From: DATARH01 sp035309005
GTDB lineage: Bacteria; Pseudomonadota; Alphaproteobacteria; ATCC43930; CGMCC-115725
DNA length: 64,000 nucleotides
Assembly: GCA_035309005.1 (NCBI GenBank)
Contig: DATGFP010000015.1
Coordinates: 101,897-165,896, forward strand
Direction of reading: 5' to 3'
The notes under the pieces were generated by a model. That model was not told where the DNA came from. It saw nothing but the letters and a program-made list of their open reading frames with translations, and made no database searches. The stretch's first letter is position 1. Every line of letters starts with the position of its first letter. This document shows, in pieces, positions 43,449 to 51,561 of the stretch. Both the position numbers and the translations under genes were made by a program.

Positions 43449-45359
43449 TCAACCCTCGCCAGCAAGGCTCGCTGCGCGCAGGCGTGTCGCCCGCGGCATC
43501 GCGCTCGCTTCGACCCAGTGGCCGGGGCCGACCTCGAACAGCTGGACCGGGCTGCCCGGCATCCGGCGGAATGGCTCCGGCCACGCCGCTGGATCGGACG
43601 CGCGTCCCTCCATCAGGCGGTGGAAATCGAGCCGGTGATCGGGGTCCGGCACCGGTATCGCGGCGAGCAGCGTCTGCGTGTAGGGGTGGACCGGATCGCG
43701 GAACACCTCGCCGCGCGGGGCAATCTCGACGATGCGGCCGGCGCACATCACCGCGATCCGGTCGGCGATGTAATCGACAACCGCCAGGTTGTGCGAAATG
43801 AACAGGTAGGTCAGGCCCAGTTTTTTCTGCAGGTCGATCAGCAGATTGAGGACCTGCGCCTGGATCGACACGTCGAGCGCCGAAACGGGCTCGTCGCAGA
43901 TCACCAATTCCGGGCGCAGCGCCAGCGCGCGGGCAATGCCGATGCGCTGCCGCTGGCCGCCGGAAAAGCTGTGCGGATAGCGCCGCAAATCGCGTACGTC
44001 GAGCCCGACCAGGGTGGCGAGCTCGGCAACCATGTCGCGGCGCGAACGCCCATCGCCAATGCCGTGGATCACCAGCGGCTCGGCGATGATGTCATGGACG
44101 CTCATGCGGGGGTTTAGCGAGCCGAACGGGTCCTGAAAGATGAACTGGACCCGGCGGCGAAACTGCTTCAGCGCCTCGCCCTCGAGTGCCAGCACATCGG
44201 TTTTGACGCCGCGGTCGTTAAAAATGACCTCGCCTGAATCCGGTATCAGCGCGCGCAGCAGCACCTTGCTCAAGGTCGTCTTGCCGCAGCCGCTTTCGCC
44301 GACAAGCCCCAGGCACTCGCCGCGCGCGATGCTAAGGCTGACTCCGGCGACTGCGGCGACCTGCAGCCCCGCACCGGTTCGAAACATCCGGCCGCGGCTC
44401 AACCCGAAGCTCTTGCGGATGTCGATGCATTCGAGGAGCGGCGCGGTCGCGTCGGCCGGCCAGGCCGGCACCGCCGCCATCAGATGCGGAGCGTCCCCGG
44501 GCGGGATCGCGCGGATCGGCGTCAGCCGCTCGCCGGGCTGCATGTCGAAGTGCGGGACCGCTTTCAAGAGGGCACGCAGATAGGGATGCTGCGCCCGCGA
44601 GAAGATGTCGTCGAGCGTGCCGCTCTCCATGATCTCGCCGCGATACATCACGACGATCTCCTCGGCGACGTTGGCGACGACGCCGAGGTCATGGGTGATG
44701 AGCAGCACCGCCATGCCGAGCTCGTGCTGCAATTCGACGATCAGCTTGAGGATCTGTGCCTGGATCGTGACGTCGAGCGCGGTCGTCGGTTCGTCGGCGA
44801 TCAGCAGCGCGGGGCGGCAGACCAGCGCCATCGCGATCATTGCGCGCTGCCTGAGCCCGCCCGACAGTTCGAATGGGTAGCTGCGCCAGGCGCGGCCCGG
44901 GTCGGGGAACCCGACGAGGCGCAGCATGTCGATCGTCAACGCCTTCGCCTCGGCCGCCGTGACGCCGCGGTGCAGCCGCAGCGCCTCGCTGACCTGGTCG
45001 CCGATCGTGTGGAGCGGCGACAAGGAGCTCATCGGCTCCTGGAAGATGATCGAGATTCGTCCGCCACGGATCGCGCGTATCGCCGTCCCGTCGGCCGGCA
45101 ATCGCGTCAGGTCGACCGGCTCGTCGTCGCAGCGCGGGTCGGCAAACATGATGGAGCCGCGGGTGATCTGACCGTTGCGCGGCAGGATGCGCAGGATGCT
45201 CTGGCTGACGACCGATTTGCCTGAGCCCGATTCGCCGACCAGTGCAACGGTCGACGCCGGACGCATGCGGAAACTTACCCCGCGGACCGCCTCGAGGAAG
45301 CCGCCGGGGGTCGCAAAGCGGACCTGCAGATCGTCGACCCGAAGCAGGTCCCGTGTCAT
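43449..45359 (-). CDS. Fused dual ATPase of an oligopeptide-type ABC importer (DppD-DppF / YejF-like)
   Basis: A 636-residue protein with two complete ABC domains. Domain 1 has Walker A GESGSGKS at 42-49 and the signature LSGGLRQRAMIAMALVCRP (Q to L). Domain 2 has GESGCGKT near 355 and FSGGQRQRIGIARAL; both have LLIADEPTTALD or VICDEPVSALD. Oligopeptide C-terminal motifs follow each domain (HPYLRALLKAVP, HPYTQTLLAAIP). It powers the adjacent permeases. Its start overlaps the stop of the small membrane protein (ATGA), linking the importer to the glycosyltransferase genes. Confidence 0.94.
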   Translation of the reverse strand: MTRDLLRVDDLQVRFATPGGFLEAVRGVSFRMRPASTVALVGESGSGKSVVSQSILRILPRNGQITRGSIMFADPRCDDEPVDLTRLPADGTAIRAIRGGRISIIFQEPMSSLSPLHTIGDQVSEALRLHRGVTAAEAKALTIDMLRLVGFPDPGRAWRSYPFELSGGLRQRAMIAMALVCRPALLIADEPTTALDVTIQAQILKLIVELQHELGMAVLLITHDLGVVANVAEEIVVMYRGEIMESGTLDDIFSRAQHPYLRALLKAVPHFDMQPGERLTPIRAIPPGDAPHLMAAVPAWPADATAPLLECIDIRKSFGLSRGRMFRTGAGLQVAAVAGVSLSIARGECLGLVGESGCGKTTLSKVLLRALIPDSGEVIFNDRGVKTDVLALEGEALKQFRRRVQFIFQDPFGSLNPRMSVHDIIAEPLVIHGIGDGRSRRDMVAELATLVGLDVRDLRRYPHSFSGGQRQRIGIARALALRPELVICDEPVSALDVSIQAQVLNLLIDLQKKLGLTYLFISHNLAVVDYIADRIAVMCAGRIVEIAPRGEVFRDPVHPYTQTLLAAIPVPDPDHRLDFHRLMEGRASDPAAWPEPFRRMPGSPVQLFEVGPGHWVEASAMPRATRLRAASLAGEG

Positions 45360-45886
45360 TGCGCCGCGAGCTCCGACAGCCGGACGCCGAGCGCCTCCAA
45401 ATTGGCGACCGTCGCCTCGCTCAGCGCGAGGTCGCGCGCTGCCGCCTCCGCCGCGGCCCGCCGGACCAGGCGATCGAACCCGGCAATCCTGCTATCGAGG
45501 CCGACCCGGGCGCTGCCGGCACCGAGTTCGAGCTGCATCCAGCCGCTCTTGCGGTCGCGGCGCGTCGAGTAATACGCCAGCTTCACGCGGTCGAGTTCGG
45601 CCCACTGGATCGTGCGGCTCAACACGCCTTGAGCGCGCAAGCCGGTCTCGGTCATTTCGAGGCTCGTGCCGTGACGCAGCACGGTTCGCACGCCGAAAAC
45701 CGCAAAGATCGCGGCAAAGCCGCCGATCACCGTCGTCGCCACTGCGCCAAACGGCACGGTCGCAAACAACACCGCCGACGGCACGAACCCGGCCGCGGCG
45801 CGCAGATAATCCCCGACCATCGCGGAAGCAGGGTAAGCGTGATGGGTTGTGCCGGCCTCCTCGCCGAGTTCCTCGAACGTCGTCAT
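45356..45886 (-). CDS. Small membrane protein, unknown
   Basis: 176 residues from the ATG at 45886; the longer frame upstream is the shadow of the deacetylase gene. Two membrane segments near 30-75 (YLRAAAGFVPSAVLFATVPFGAVATTVIGGFAAIFAVFG) are followed by a PH-like region (LEMTETGLRAQGVLSRTIQWAELDRVKLAYYSTRRDRKSGWMQLEL) and a helical end. I recognise no named family. Coupled by ATGA overlaps on both sides, it is probably part of the glycan or transport function. Confidence 0.72.
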   Translation of the reverse strand: MTTFEELGEEAGTTHHAYPASAMVGDYLRAAAGFVPSAVLFATVPFGAVATTVIGGFAAIFAVFGVRTVLRHGTSLEMTETGLRAQGVLSRTIQWAELDRVKLAYYSTRRDRKSGWMQLELGAGSARVGLDSRIAGFDRLVRRAAAEAAARDLALSEATVANLEALGVRLSELAAQ

Positions 45887-46659
45887 GCGAGAAACTCGGC
45901 GGCCGCGGCCCACCGGCAGCCGGAATGGGCGCCGGTCAGCGTGATCAGCCGTTCGAGGAAGCTGGCGGTTGCGCCGTCGATGATCCTGTGGTGCGTCAGG
46001 ATGCCGATCGGGCCGCCGGCGCCCGCCTGGCGTCGCGCCTGCAATTGGCTGATCAATCTGTCGAGCGCCGGGCGCGTCCCGACAAATCCGCGGTCGCCCC
46101 GCCAGTTTACGAGGTCGACATGCACATCGATCGCTGCCAGGCCGGCCGGCAGGGCAGGGCCCGACGGGTGGGCCATCGTCGACAGCGCCGCGATCCCGTT
46201 CTCGACCAGCCGGGGCAGATGCTCCGGCGCGAATCGATTCCATGGGGGCACGAAGATGGGCACTACGCATCGCCCGAATAACGCCCTGAGACGAGCGCGC
46301 CCCGCGGCGATCTCCACCCCGACCACTGTGGCCGACCTCCCTTCCGGATATTCGCTCTTCTTGCCGCCCTCGGCCCGGTTGGCATGCTGCCAGCCGTGCT
46401 GCAGTACCGCAACCCCTGCCGCACCTGACAACGCGGCCGCCAGTTCCGGCAACGCGAGCGCCGGGATGGCCGCCAGCGCGAGCGGCACCGCACCGGCCAG
46501 CTGCAACAGCTGGTCCAGCTGCTGGGTCGCCGTCACCGCATCGTCGTCGCGCCACCATAATGCGGCGGTACTGCCGGCCTCGGCCCAGCGATCGAGTTCG
46601 TCGACGAGATCGGACCACCCGTCGGCCGTCTCCGCGGCGAGGCCCAGCACATGGTTCAT
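45883..46659 (-). CDS. Polysaccharide deacetylase-like protein (NodB-fold)
   Basis: 258 residues from the ATG at 46659, overlapping the upstream stop. The first catalytic block is LWWRDDDAV, where Asp-Asp would hold the metal. HGWQHANRA supplies two His residues, PIFVPPWNRF is the usual catalytic-barrel motif, and GILTHHRIID is near the end. There is no signal peptide, so it would act in the cytoplasm, for example on a lipid-linked sugar. The substrate is not known. It sits between a fused glycosyltransferase and a membrane protein in a coupled run. Confidence 0.8.
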   Translation of the reverse strand: MNHVLGLAAETADGWSDLVDELDRWAEAGSTAALWWRDDDAVTATQQLDQLLQLAGAVPLALAAIPALALPELAAALSGAAGVAVLQHGWQHANRAEGGKKSEYPEGRSATVVGVEIAAGRARLRALFGRCVVPIFVPPWNRFAPEHLPRLVENGIAALSTMAHPSGPALPAGLAAIDVHVDLVNWRGDRGFVGTRPALDRLISQLQARRQAGAGGPIGILTHHRIIDGATASFLERLITLTGAHSGCRWAAAAEFLA

Positions 46660-48962
46660 TGCGCAACGATATCCCGGCGGGTGGCCGCCGCCAAATCCCG
46701 GCTGGCGGCGCTGCCGGGGCGAATTGTTGCGGCGATCAGCCGGGCCGCGCGCGCCGCGCCGTCCATCTCTATCGTCGGCAACGCCGGCGGGCGCGCCACG
46801 CAAAGCTCGATCGCGGCGGCGAGGCGCTCCGGCGTCAGTTCGCTCTCGCGCACCAACTCAGCCGCACCGAGCGCCACCAGCCGCTCGGCGCGCAGCAATT
46901 GTTCGGTCTCGCGCCCGGCGGCGAACGGCACCAGGACAGCGCGGGCTCGCGCGGCAAGGATATCGAGCACTGTGTTGTAACCTGCCTGGCTGACCGAGAC
47001 GGCGCAGCGTTGCAGCAGCGCCGGCAGGTCTGGCCGGAAGCGCTCGACGGCAACCCCAGGCGGAGCCGCCGCCTCCAAGGCGGCGAAATCGGCGTCGGGC
47101 AGCCTGGCGCCCGAGATCAGGCGCCACGGCAGGTTGGCGAGACACCCGGCGCGGCGCGCCGCCAGAGCCGCCTGCAGCAGCGCATAGCCGGCCGCGCCGC
47201 CGCCGGCCGAGACGAGCACCTCGCCGGCGCCGATGGTTGCCGCGGCATCCGCCGCCGCGGCCGGTGGGGCGACATAACCCGTATAGATCAGCTGATCGGC
47301 AATCTGCGGCGCAGCCGGAAAGCTGGCCTCAAAAGGCACCAGCGCCGGATCGCCGTGCACCAGCACCGCATCGAAATCGCGCCGTACCCGCTCGACGATG
47401 TCGCGATGGCGCACCGGATCGTCACGCACCACGACGATGTCGCGCACCGAGCAGAACAGCCGGGGCCGCGGCCGCATGGCGTCGAGCGCCGCGATCAGTG
47501 GCTCCAGCTCAAAGCGGAAGGCACGGCGGGCGAACGGATAGCCCTCGACGACAACCGCGTCGGGCGCGGCCTCGTCGAGGGCCGCTAGAAGGGCAGTGCG
47601 GCGACTCTCGCGCAGCGCCTCGCCGAGCGGCGCGCCGGCGCTGTCGATCAGCGCGAAATTGGCATCGAGCGCCCGGACCGGCGGCAACTGCACCAAGTGG
47701 ATCGCCGGATTGCGCGGCAGCGCGGTCGGCGGGCCACCGCTGACCAAGGTTACCCCGATACCGCGCTGGGCCAGCGCATCGGCGACGCGCAGCGAACGCT
47801 GGAGATGTCCAATGCCGAGCAGGTACTGGACATAAATCAGTACGCGACCGGTCACGCCGCCCGCTCCGGTCGCAGCCCGCTCGATGATCGCAGCGAGCCG
47901 CGCCGCGGCGGCCGGCAGGTCGTGTTCGCGCTCCACCTTCGCCCGCGCCGCCGCGCCCATCGCCCCACGCGCCGCATCGTCCTTCAGCAGCCGCCGCACC
48001 GCCGCGGCAAACGCGGCGGCGTCACCCGGCGGCGCCAGCACTCCGGTTACGCCGTCCGCGACGATGCCGGCGACGCCGCCGCTCGCCCCGGCGACCACCG
48101 GCAACCCGCTCGCCTGTGCTTCGAGCAGCGCCATGCCAAAGGCCTCATTGATCGCAGGCCAGACAAGAAGATCGGCAGCGGCGAGGGCATCCGCGACCGC
48201 CGCATCCCCTAGCATCCCGCGGTAAACGACGCGTGAACCGAGCGGCGCCAGCGCGTCCTCGACCTCGCGCCGCGCCGGGCCGTCGCCAATGATCTCAAGC
48301 GACCATGACAGATCAAGTAGCCCCGCTAGCGCCGTGCCCAGCAGGCGATAGGAGGCCAGCTTGTCGCCGTCCCGCATCATTGCCACCGCGATCAGGCGGG
48401 GCGGCATCGACCGGTCCGCAGTGCGGAGCGCGCCATAGCACGCGGCGTCGAGAAACAGCGGCAGCGCAATCCAACGCCGCGGATCACGAAGCAGCGGCAG
48501 CACGCATTCGCGGTCGGCCGGATTGAGGCCAATGACCAGATCGGCGCGTCGCAAGGCTGCCGCGACCTCGCGATGGCCGAGGTTCCAGATGCCGCCGGCG
48601 CGTTTCGGCGCGAGGGACGCCTCGGCGACCACATAGGGAATGCCGAGCGCGCTGCTGATCGCCGGGCCGAGCCAGTCGGGAGCCTTGTGGTACAGGTGGT
48701 AGGTGAACCACAGCTCGGGCGCGCTACCCGGCGCGCGACGCCAGCGGCGCAACAGCCGCTCGACGGTCCGGCCCGCGGCTTGCGAGAGCCGGGCCTGGTG
48801 CTGCGCGTCGCCCGCACCCTCAAAACTGCGCAGCCGTGAGGCGACGAACGGCTCGTGCCCGGCCAGACGCAACGCATCGAGAAACAGCCGCGCGATCCGG
48901 CGGTCGCCCGAGGGGACCGGGTGATCGGGCGGCTTCAGCGGCGCATAAAACGCAACCCGCAT
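46656..48962 (-). CDS. Fused glycosyltransferase: GT4 domain plus GT28 (MurG-like) domain
   Basis: 768 residues. The N-terminal GT-B domain (1-365) is GT4-like, with LEIIGDGPARREVEDAL, VYRGMLGDAAVADALAAADLLVWPAINEAFGMALLEAQASGLPVV (EX7E at 273-281) and GVTGVLAPPGD. Near 373 a second GT-B domain begins (RVLIYVQYLLGIGHLQRSLRVADAL) and ends with the MurG-like VSQAGYNTVLDILAARARAVLVPF. The two domains resemble the separate GT4 and GT28 proteins encoded by the next genes upstream. No signal peptide or membrane segment is seen. Confidence 0.87.
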   Translation of the reverse strand: MRVAFYAPLKPPDHPVPSGDRRIARLFLDALRLAGHEPFVASRLRSFEGAGDAQHQARLSQAAGRTVERLLRRWRRAPGSAPELWFTYHLYHKAPDWLGPAISSALGIPYVVAEASLAPKRAGGIWNLGHREVAAALRRADLVIGLNPADRECVLPLLRDPRRWIALPLFLDAACYGALRTADRSMPPRLIAVAMMRDGDKLASYRLLGTALAGLLDLSWSLEIIGDGPARREVEDALAPLGSRVVYRGMLGDAAVADALAAADLLVWPAINEAFGMALLEAQASGLPVVAGASGGVAGIVADGVTGVLAPPGDAAAFAAAVRRLLKDDAARGAMGAAARAKVEREHDLPAAAARLAAIIERAATGAGGVTGRVLIYVQYLLGIGHLQRSLRVADALAQRGIGVTLVSGGPPTALPRNPAIHLVQLPPVRALDANFALIDSAGAPLGEALRESRRTALLAALDEAAPDAVVVEGYPFARRAFRFELEPLIAALDAMRPRPRLFCSVRDIVVVRDDPVRHRDIVERVRRDFDAVLVHGDPALVPFEASFPAAPQIADQLIYTGYVAPPAAAADAAATIGAGEVLVSAGGGAAGYALLQAALAARRAGCLANLPWRLISGARLPDADFAALEAAAPPGVAVERFRPDLPALLQRCAVSVSQAGYNTVLDILAARARAVLVPFAAGRETEQLLRAERLVALGAAELVRESELTPERLAAAIELCVARPPALPTIEMDGAARAARLIAATIRPGSAASRDLAAATRRDIVAQ

Positions 48963-48971
48963 CCGGCAAAT

Positions 48972-50252
48972 CTACTCGGCGGCCAGCGCGGCAGGCGGGT
49001 TCGGCAATCCGAATAATGCGGCCAGCACCGCGATGCCGTTCTCCATGCCGAAAGCCTCGCGGACGCGCGCCTCGCCGGCGTCGCCGAGCCGACCGCGACT
49101 TACCGGATCGCGGATCAGCGCCTCGATAACGGCGGCCAGCCCCTGCCGATCGCCCGGCATCACCAAAACCCCGGTGCGGCCGTCCTCGATCAGCTCGGCG
49201 ATGCCCCGCAGCGTTGTCGCAACGCAGGCGAGGCGCTGGCTCTGCGCCTCCATCAGCACGTTGGGCAAGCCGTCGCGATCGGCATCCCGGCCGATCTTCG
49301 CGGCCAGCACGAACAGGTCGGCGTCGCGGTAGGCGGCGAGAACCGCGGGCTGCGGCTGGGCACCGCGCCACTCGATCCGATCGTCGAGACCAAGCCGAGC
49401 GGCCTGCGCTTTCAGCCGCGCCGCCAAGGCGCCGCCGCCGATATGAACGAGGCGCCACGCCAATTCCGGCGGCAGCAGGGCCAGCGCCGCCAGCAGATCG
49501 TCGTAGCCCTTTTTCTCGACCGTCCGGCCGACTGACAGCAGCACCACCGGCTGCGCCAGGTAGCTGCCGTCGCCACCCGTCGCGCGCCGCGGCGGCGCCG
49601 GAAAGCGGTTCAGATCGAGCCCGTGATAGGACAGCGTGACGCGGTCCGGCGACGGCGCCAGCGCGGCCAGATGATCGCGGCCAGCTGCGGTGCAGGTCAC
49701 CGCCCACGCGGCCGAGGCGAGCTTCTCGCGCTTTTCCCAGGCGGGGATGGTCCAGATGTCCTTGGCGTGCGCCGAAGCCGACCACGGCAGGCCGCGGATC
49801 ATCGCCGCATAGCGGGCGACCGACGCCGGGGTGTGCAGGAAATGCGCGTGCAGGCGGCCGACCTGCGGCGGCAGCTCGGCGGCCAGCGCCAGCGCCTGGC
49901 CAAAGCGGCGGATGCGGTTCGGCGTCGGATCGCGCATCAGATCGGCGAAAAATGCGCGCCGCGCCGCGCGGTAGCCTGGGAGCCGCCGGACCCGTCGCCA
50001 GCCGGCCAAAACCCGGAGTGGCGCATCTTTCAGATATTCCGGCAGGTAATGCACCGGCGCCTGGATCTGGCCGTGTACCGGGTGGGTCATCCGATCCGTC
50101 GGGTGGCGCAGCGAGACGATGTCGATCGTGAGGCCGCGCCGTTCGAGCGCCAAAATCTCCTGGGCGATAAACGTCTCCGACAGGCGCGGATAGCCCTTGA
50201 GCACGAAGGCGACGCGCTCCCCGACCGCCGGCCGCGGGGCGGGTGGTGTCAT
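48972..50252 (-). CDS. GT4-family glycosyltransferase
   Basis: 426 residues from the ATG at 50252, overlapping the upstream stop (ATGA). The start is VAFVLKGYPRLSETFIAQEILALERRGL. LHAHFLHTPASVARYAAMIRGLPWSASAHAKDIW follows, then LLSVGRTVEKKGYDDLLAALALLP, and the donor-site motif AAKIGRDADRDGLPNVLMEAQSQRLACVAT. It would transfer one sugar to a growing glycan in the cytoplasm. The longer open frame seen upstream is antisense-like, with no coding character. Confidence 0.92.
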   Translation of the reverse strand: MTPPAPRPAVGERVAFVLKGYPRLSETFIAQEILALERRGLTIDIVSLRHPTDRMTHPVHGQIQAPVHYLPEYLKDAPLRVLAGWRRVRRLPGYRAARRAFFADLMRDPTPNRIRRFGQALALAAELPPQVGRLHAHFLHTPASVARYAAMIRGLPWSASAHAKDIWTIPAWEKREKLASAAWAVTCTAAGRDHLAALAPSPDRVTLSYHGLDLNRFPAPPRRATGGDGSYLAQPVVLLSVGRTVEKKGYDDLLAALALLPPELAWRLVHIGGGALAARLKAQAARLGLDDRIEWRGAQPQPAVLAAYRDADLFVLAAKIGRDADRDGLPNVLMEAQSQRLACVATTLRGIAELIEDGRTGVLVMPGDRQGLAAVIEALIRDPVSRGRLGDAGEARVREAFGMENGIAVLAALFGLPNPPAALAAE

Positions 50253-51475
50253 GCGTTGCGCCGCGCGCTGTGCGGCGCGCGCTCCGCCCGGCCGCGCTGC
50301 AGCCACTTTTTCGCCAGGCGGTTGACGCTGGCCATGCCGTCGAGCAGGCCGGGAATGACCACGGCCGAGGGCGGCGGCTGTTGCCGCAGTTGCAAGAGCG
50401 CCGCCGTCATCTGGCGCGGGTCGCGGCCAGCCTCGTCGCTCAGCACGGCGACAAGGCCGAGTTCGGCGGCGCGCTGCGCGCGGATGAATTGTTCGAGCCG
50501 CGGCGTCGTGCGGGGCACGATCAGCGCCGGTTTGTCGAACGATAGGATCTCGCAGAAGGTGTTGTAGCCGCCCATCGCAACAACCCCGGCGGCGCGCGCC
50601 ATCAGGGCTTCGAGCCGGGTGTCGAAGGTCAGCGTCCGCACCTTGGGCAGTGACGCCGCGCGCGCGGCAAAGGCGGCCTGATGGTCGGGCACCATGAACG
50701 GGCCGAACACCAGCAGCACCGGCGGCAGGCCGCCGGGATCTTGTTCGTAGGCCGCGAGAACCCAATCGACGAGGCCGTCGCCGTCACCCCCGCCGCCCGC
50801 CGTCACCAGCAGGAATTCGCCGTCCGGCAGATTGGCCGGCGGCAGCGCGGAGCCGCCGGTCGGAACCCGTCGCCGCAAATAGCCGGTGTAGACCATGCGC
50901 CGTTCCACGCTCGCCGGCAGGGCCAGCCCAGCCAGCGGTTCGCAGATTTGTGGCAGGCCGTAGACCCAGATCTCGTCGTAATACTCGCTCAGCGTCGGAA
51001 TCGCGCTTTTGCGCTCCCACTCGGTTTCGAGCGCGTTCGGATCGTCCATCACATCGCGCAAGCCGAGGATCAAGGGCGTGCCGCGTTCCCGCAGCAGGTC
51101 GAGGGTCGGTCTGACCTCGCCGCGCAGGCCGAGCGGCTCCTTGTCGACGATGAAAATGTCGGGATCGAAAATATCGGCGGTGTGGCGGATAATCGAGGAG
51201 CGCATCGCGAGCGTCTCCTCGATGTCGATATGCAGGTTGAGCGAGACGTATTCGCCGTTGCGCAGCTTGATAACGCCGGGAACGCGCACAAAATCGACGC
51301 GCGAGCGGAAATCGAAGCTGCCGATGATCGGCGACCCCGATAGGATCAGCACCGAAACGGAGCTGTCGGCGTCGACCAGCGAATGCGCAATCGCCCGGCA
51401 GCGACGCAGATGGCCGAGGCCGAATGTGTCGTGGCTATAGATCAGGATGCGCTTATGGTCGCGAGGGCTGCCCAC
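50249..51475 (-). CDS. GT28-like (MurG-type) glycosyltransferase
   Basis: 408 residues. It begins KRILIYSHDTFGLGHLRRCRAIAHSLVDADSSVSVLILSG, the GT-B glycan-acceptor motif typical of a bacterial family paired with GT4 enzymes. VAMGGYNTFCEILSFDKPALIVPRTTPRLEQFIRAQRAAELG is the donor site. It is the first gene of the nine-gene run. It shares an 86-bp divergent promoter gap with the large ABC transporter. Donor and acceptor are unknown. Confidence 0.88.
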   Translation of the reverse strand: MGSPRDHKRILIYSHDTFGLGHLRRCRAIAHSLVDADSSVSVLILSGSPIIGSFDFRSRVDFVRVPGVIKLRNGEYVSLNLHIDIEETLAMRSSIIRHTADIFDPDIFIVDKEPLGLRGEVRPTLDLLRERGTPLILGLRDVMDDPNALETEWERKSAIPTLSEYYDEIWVYGLPQICEPLAGLALPASVERRMVYTGYLRRRVPTGGSALPPANLPDGEFLLVTAGGGGDGDGLVDWVLAAYEQDPGGLPPVLLVFGPFMVPDHQAAFAARAASLPKVRTLTFDTRLEALMARAAGVVAMGGYNTFCEILSFDKPALIVPRTTPRLEQFIRAQRAAELGLVAVLSDEAGRDPRQMTAALLQLRQQPPPSAVVIPGLLDGMASVNRLAKKWLQRGRAERAPHSARRNA

Positions 51476-51561
51476 GCAGTATCTCCGTCCCTGCCGGCCG
51501 GCGGTACTATGGCATGAGGTGATAGGACAGGCGAGATGGACTTTTTCCGGAGATTTCGCCG

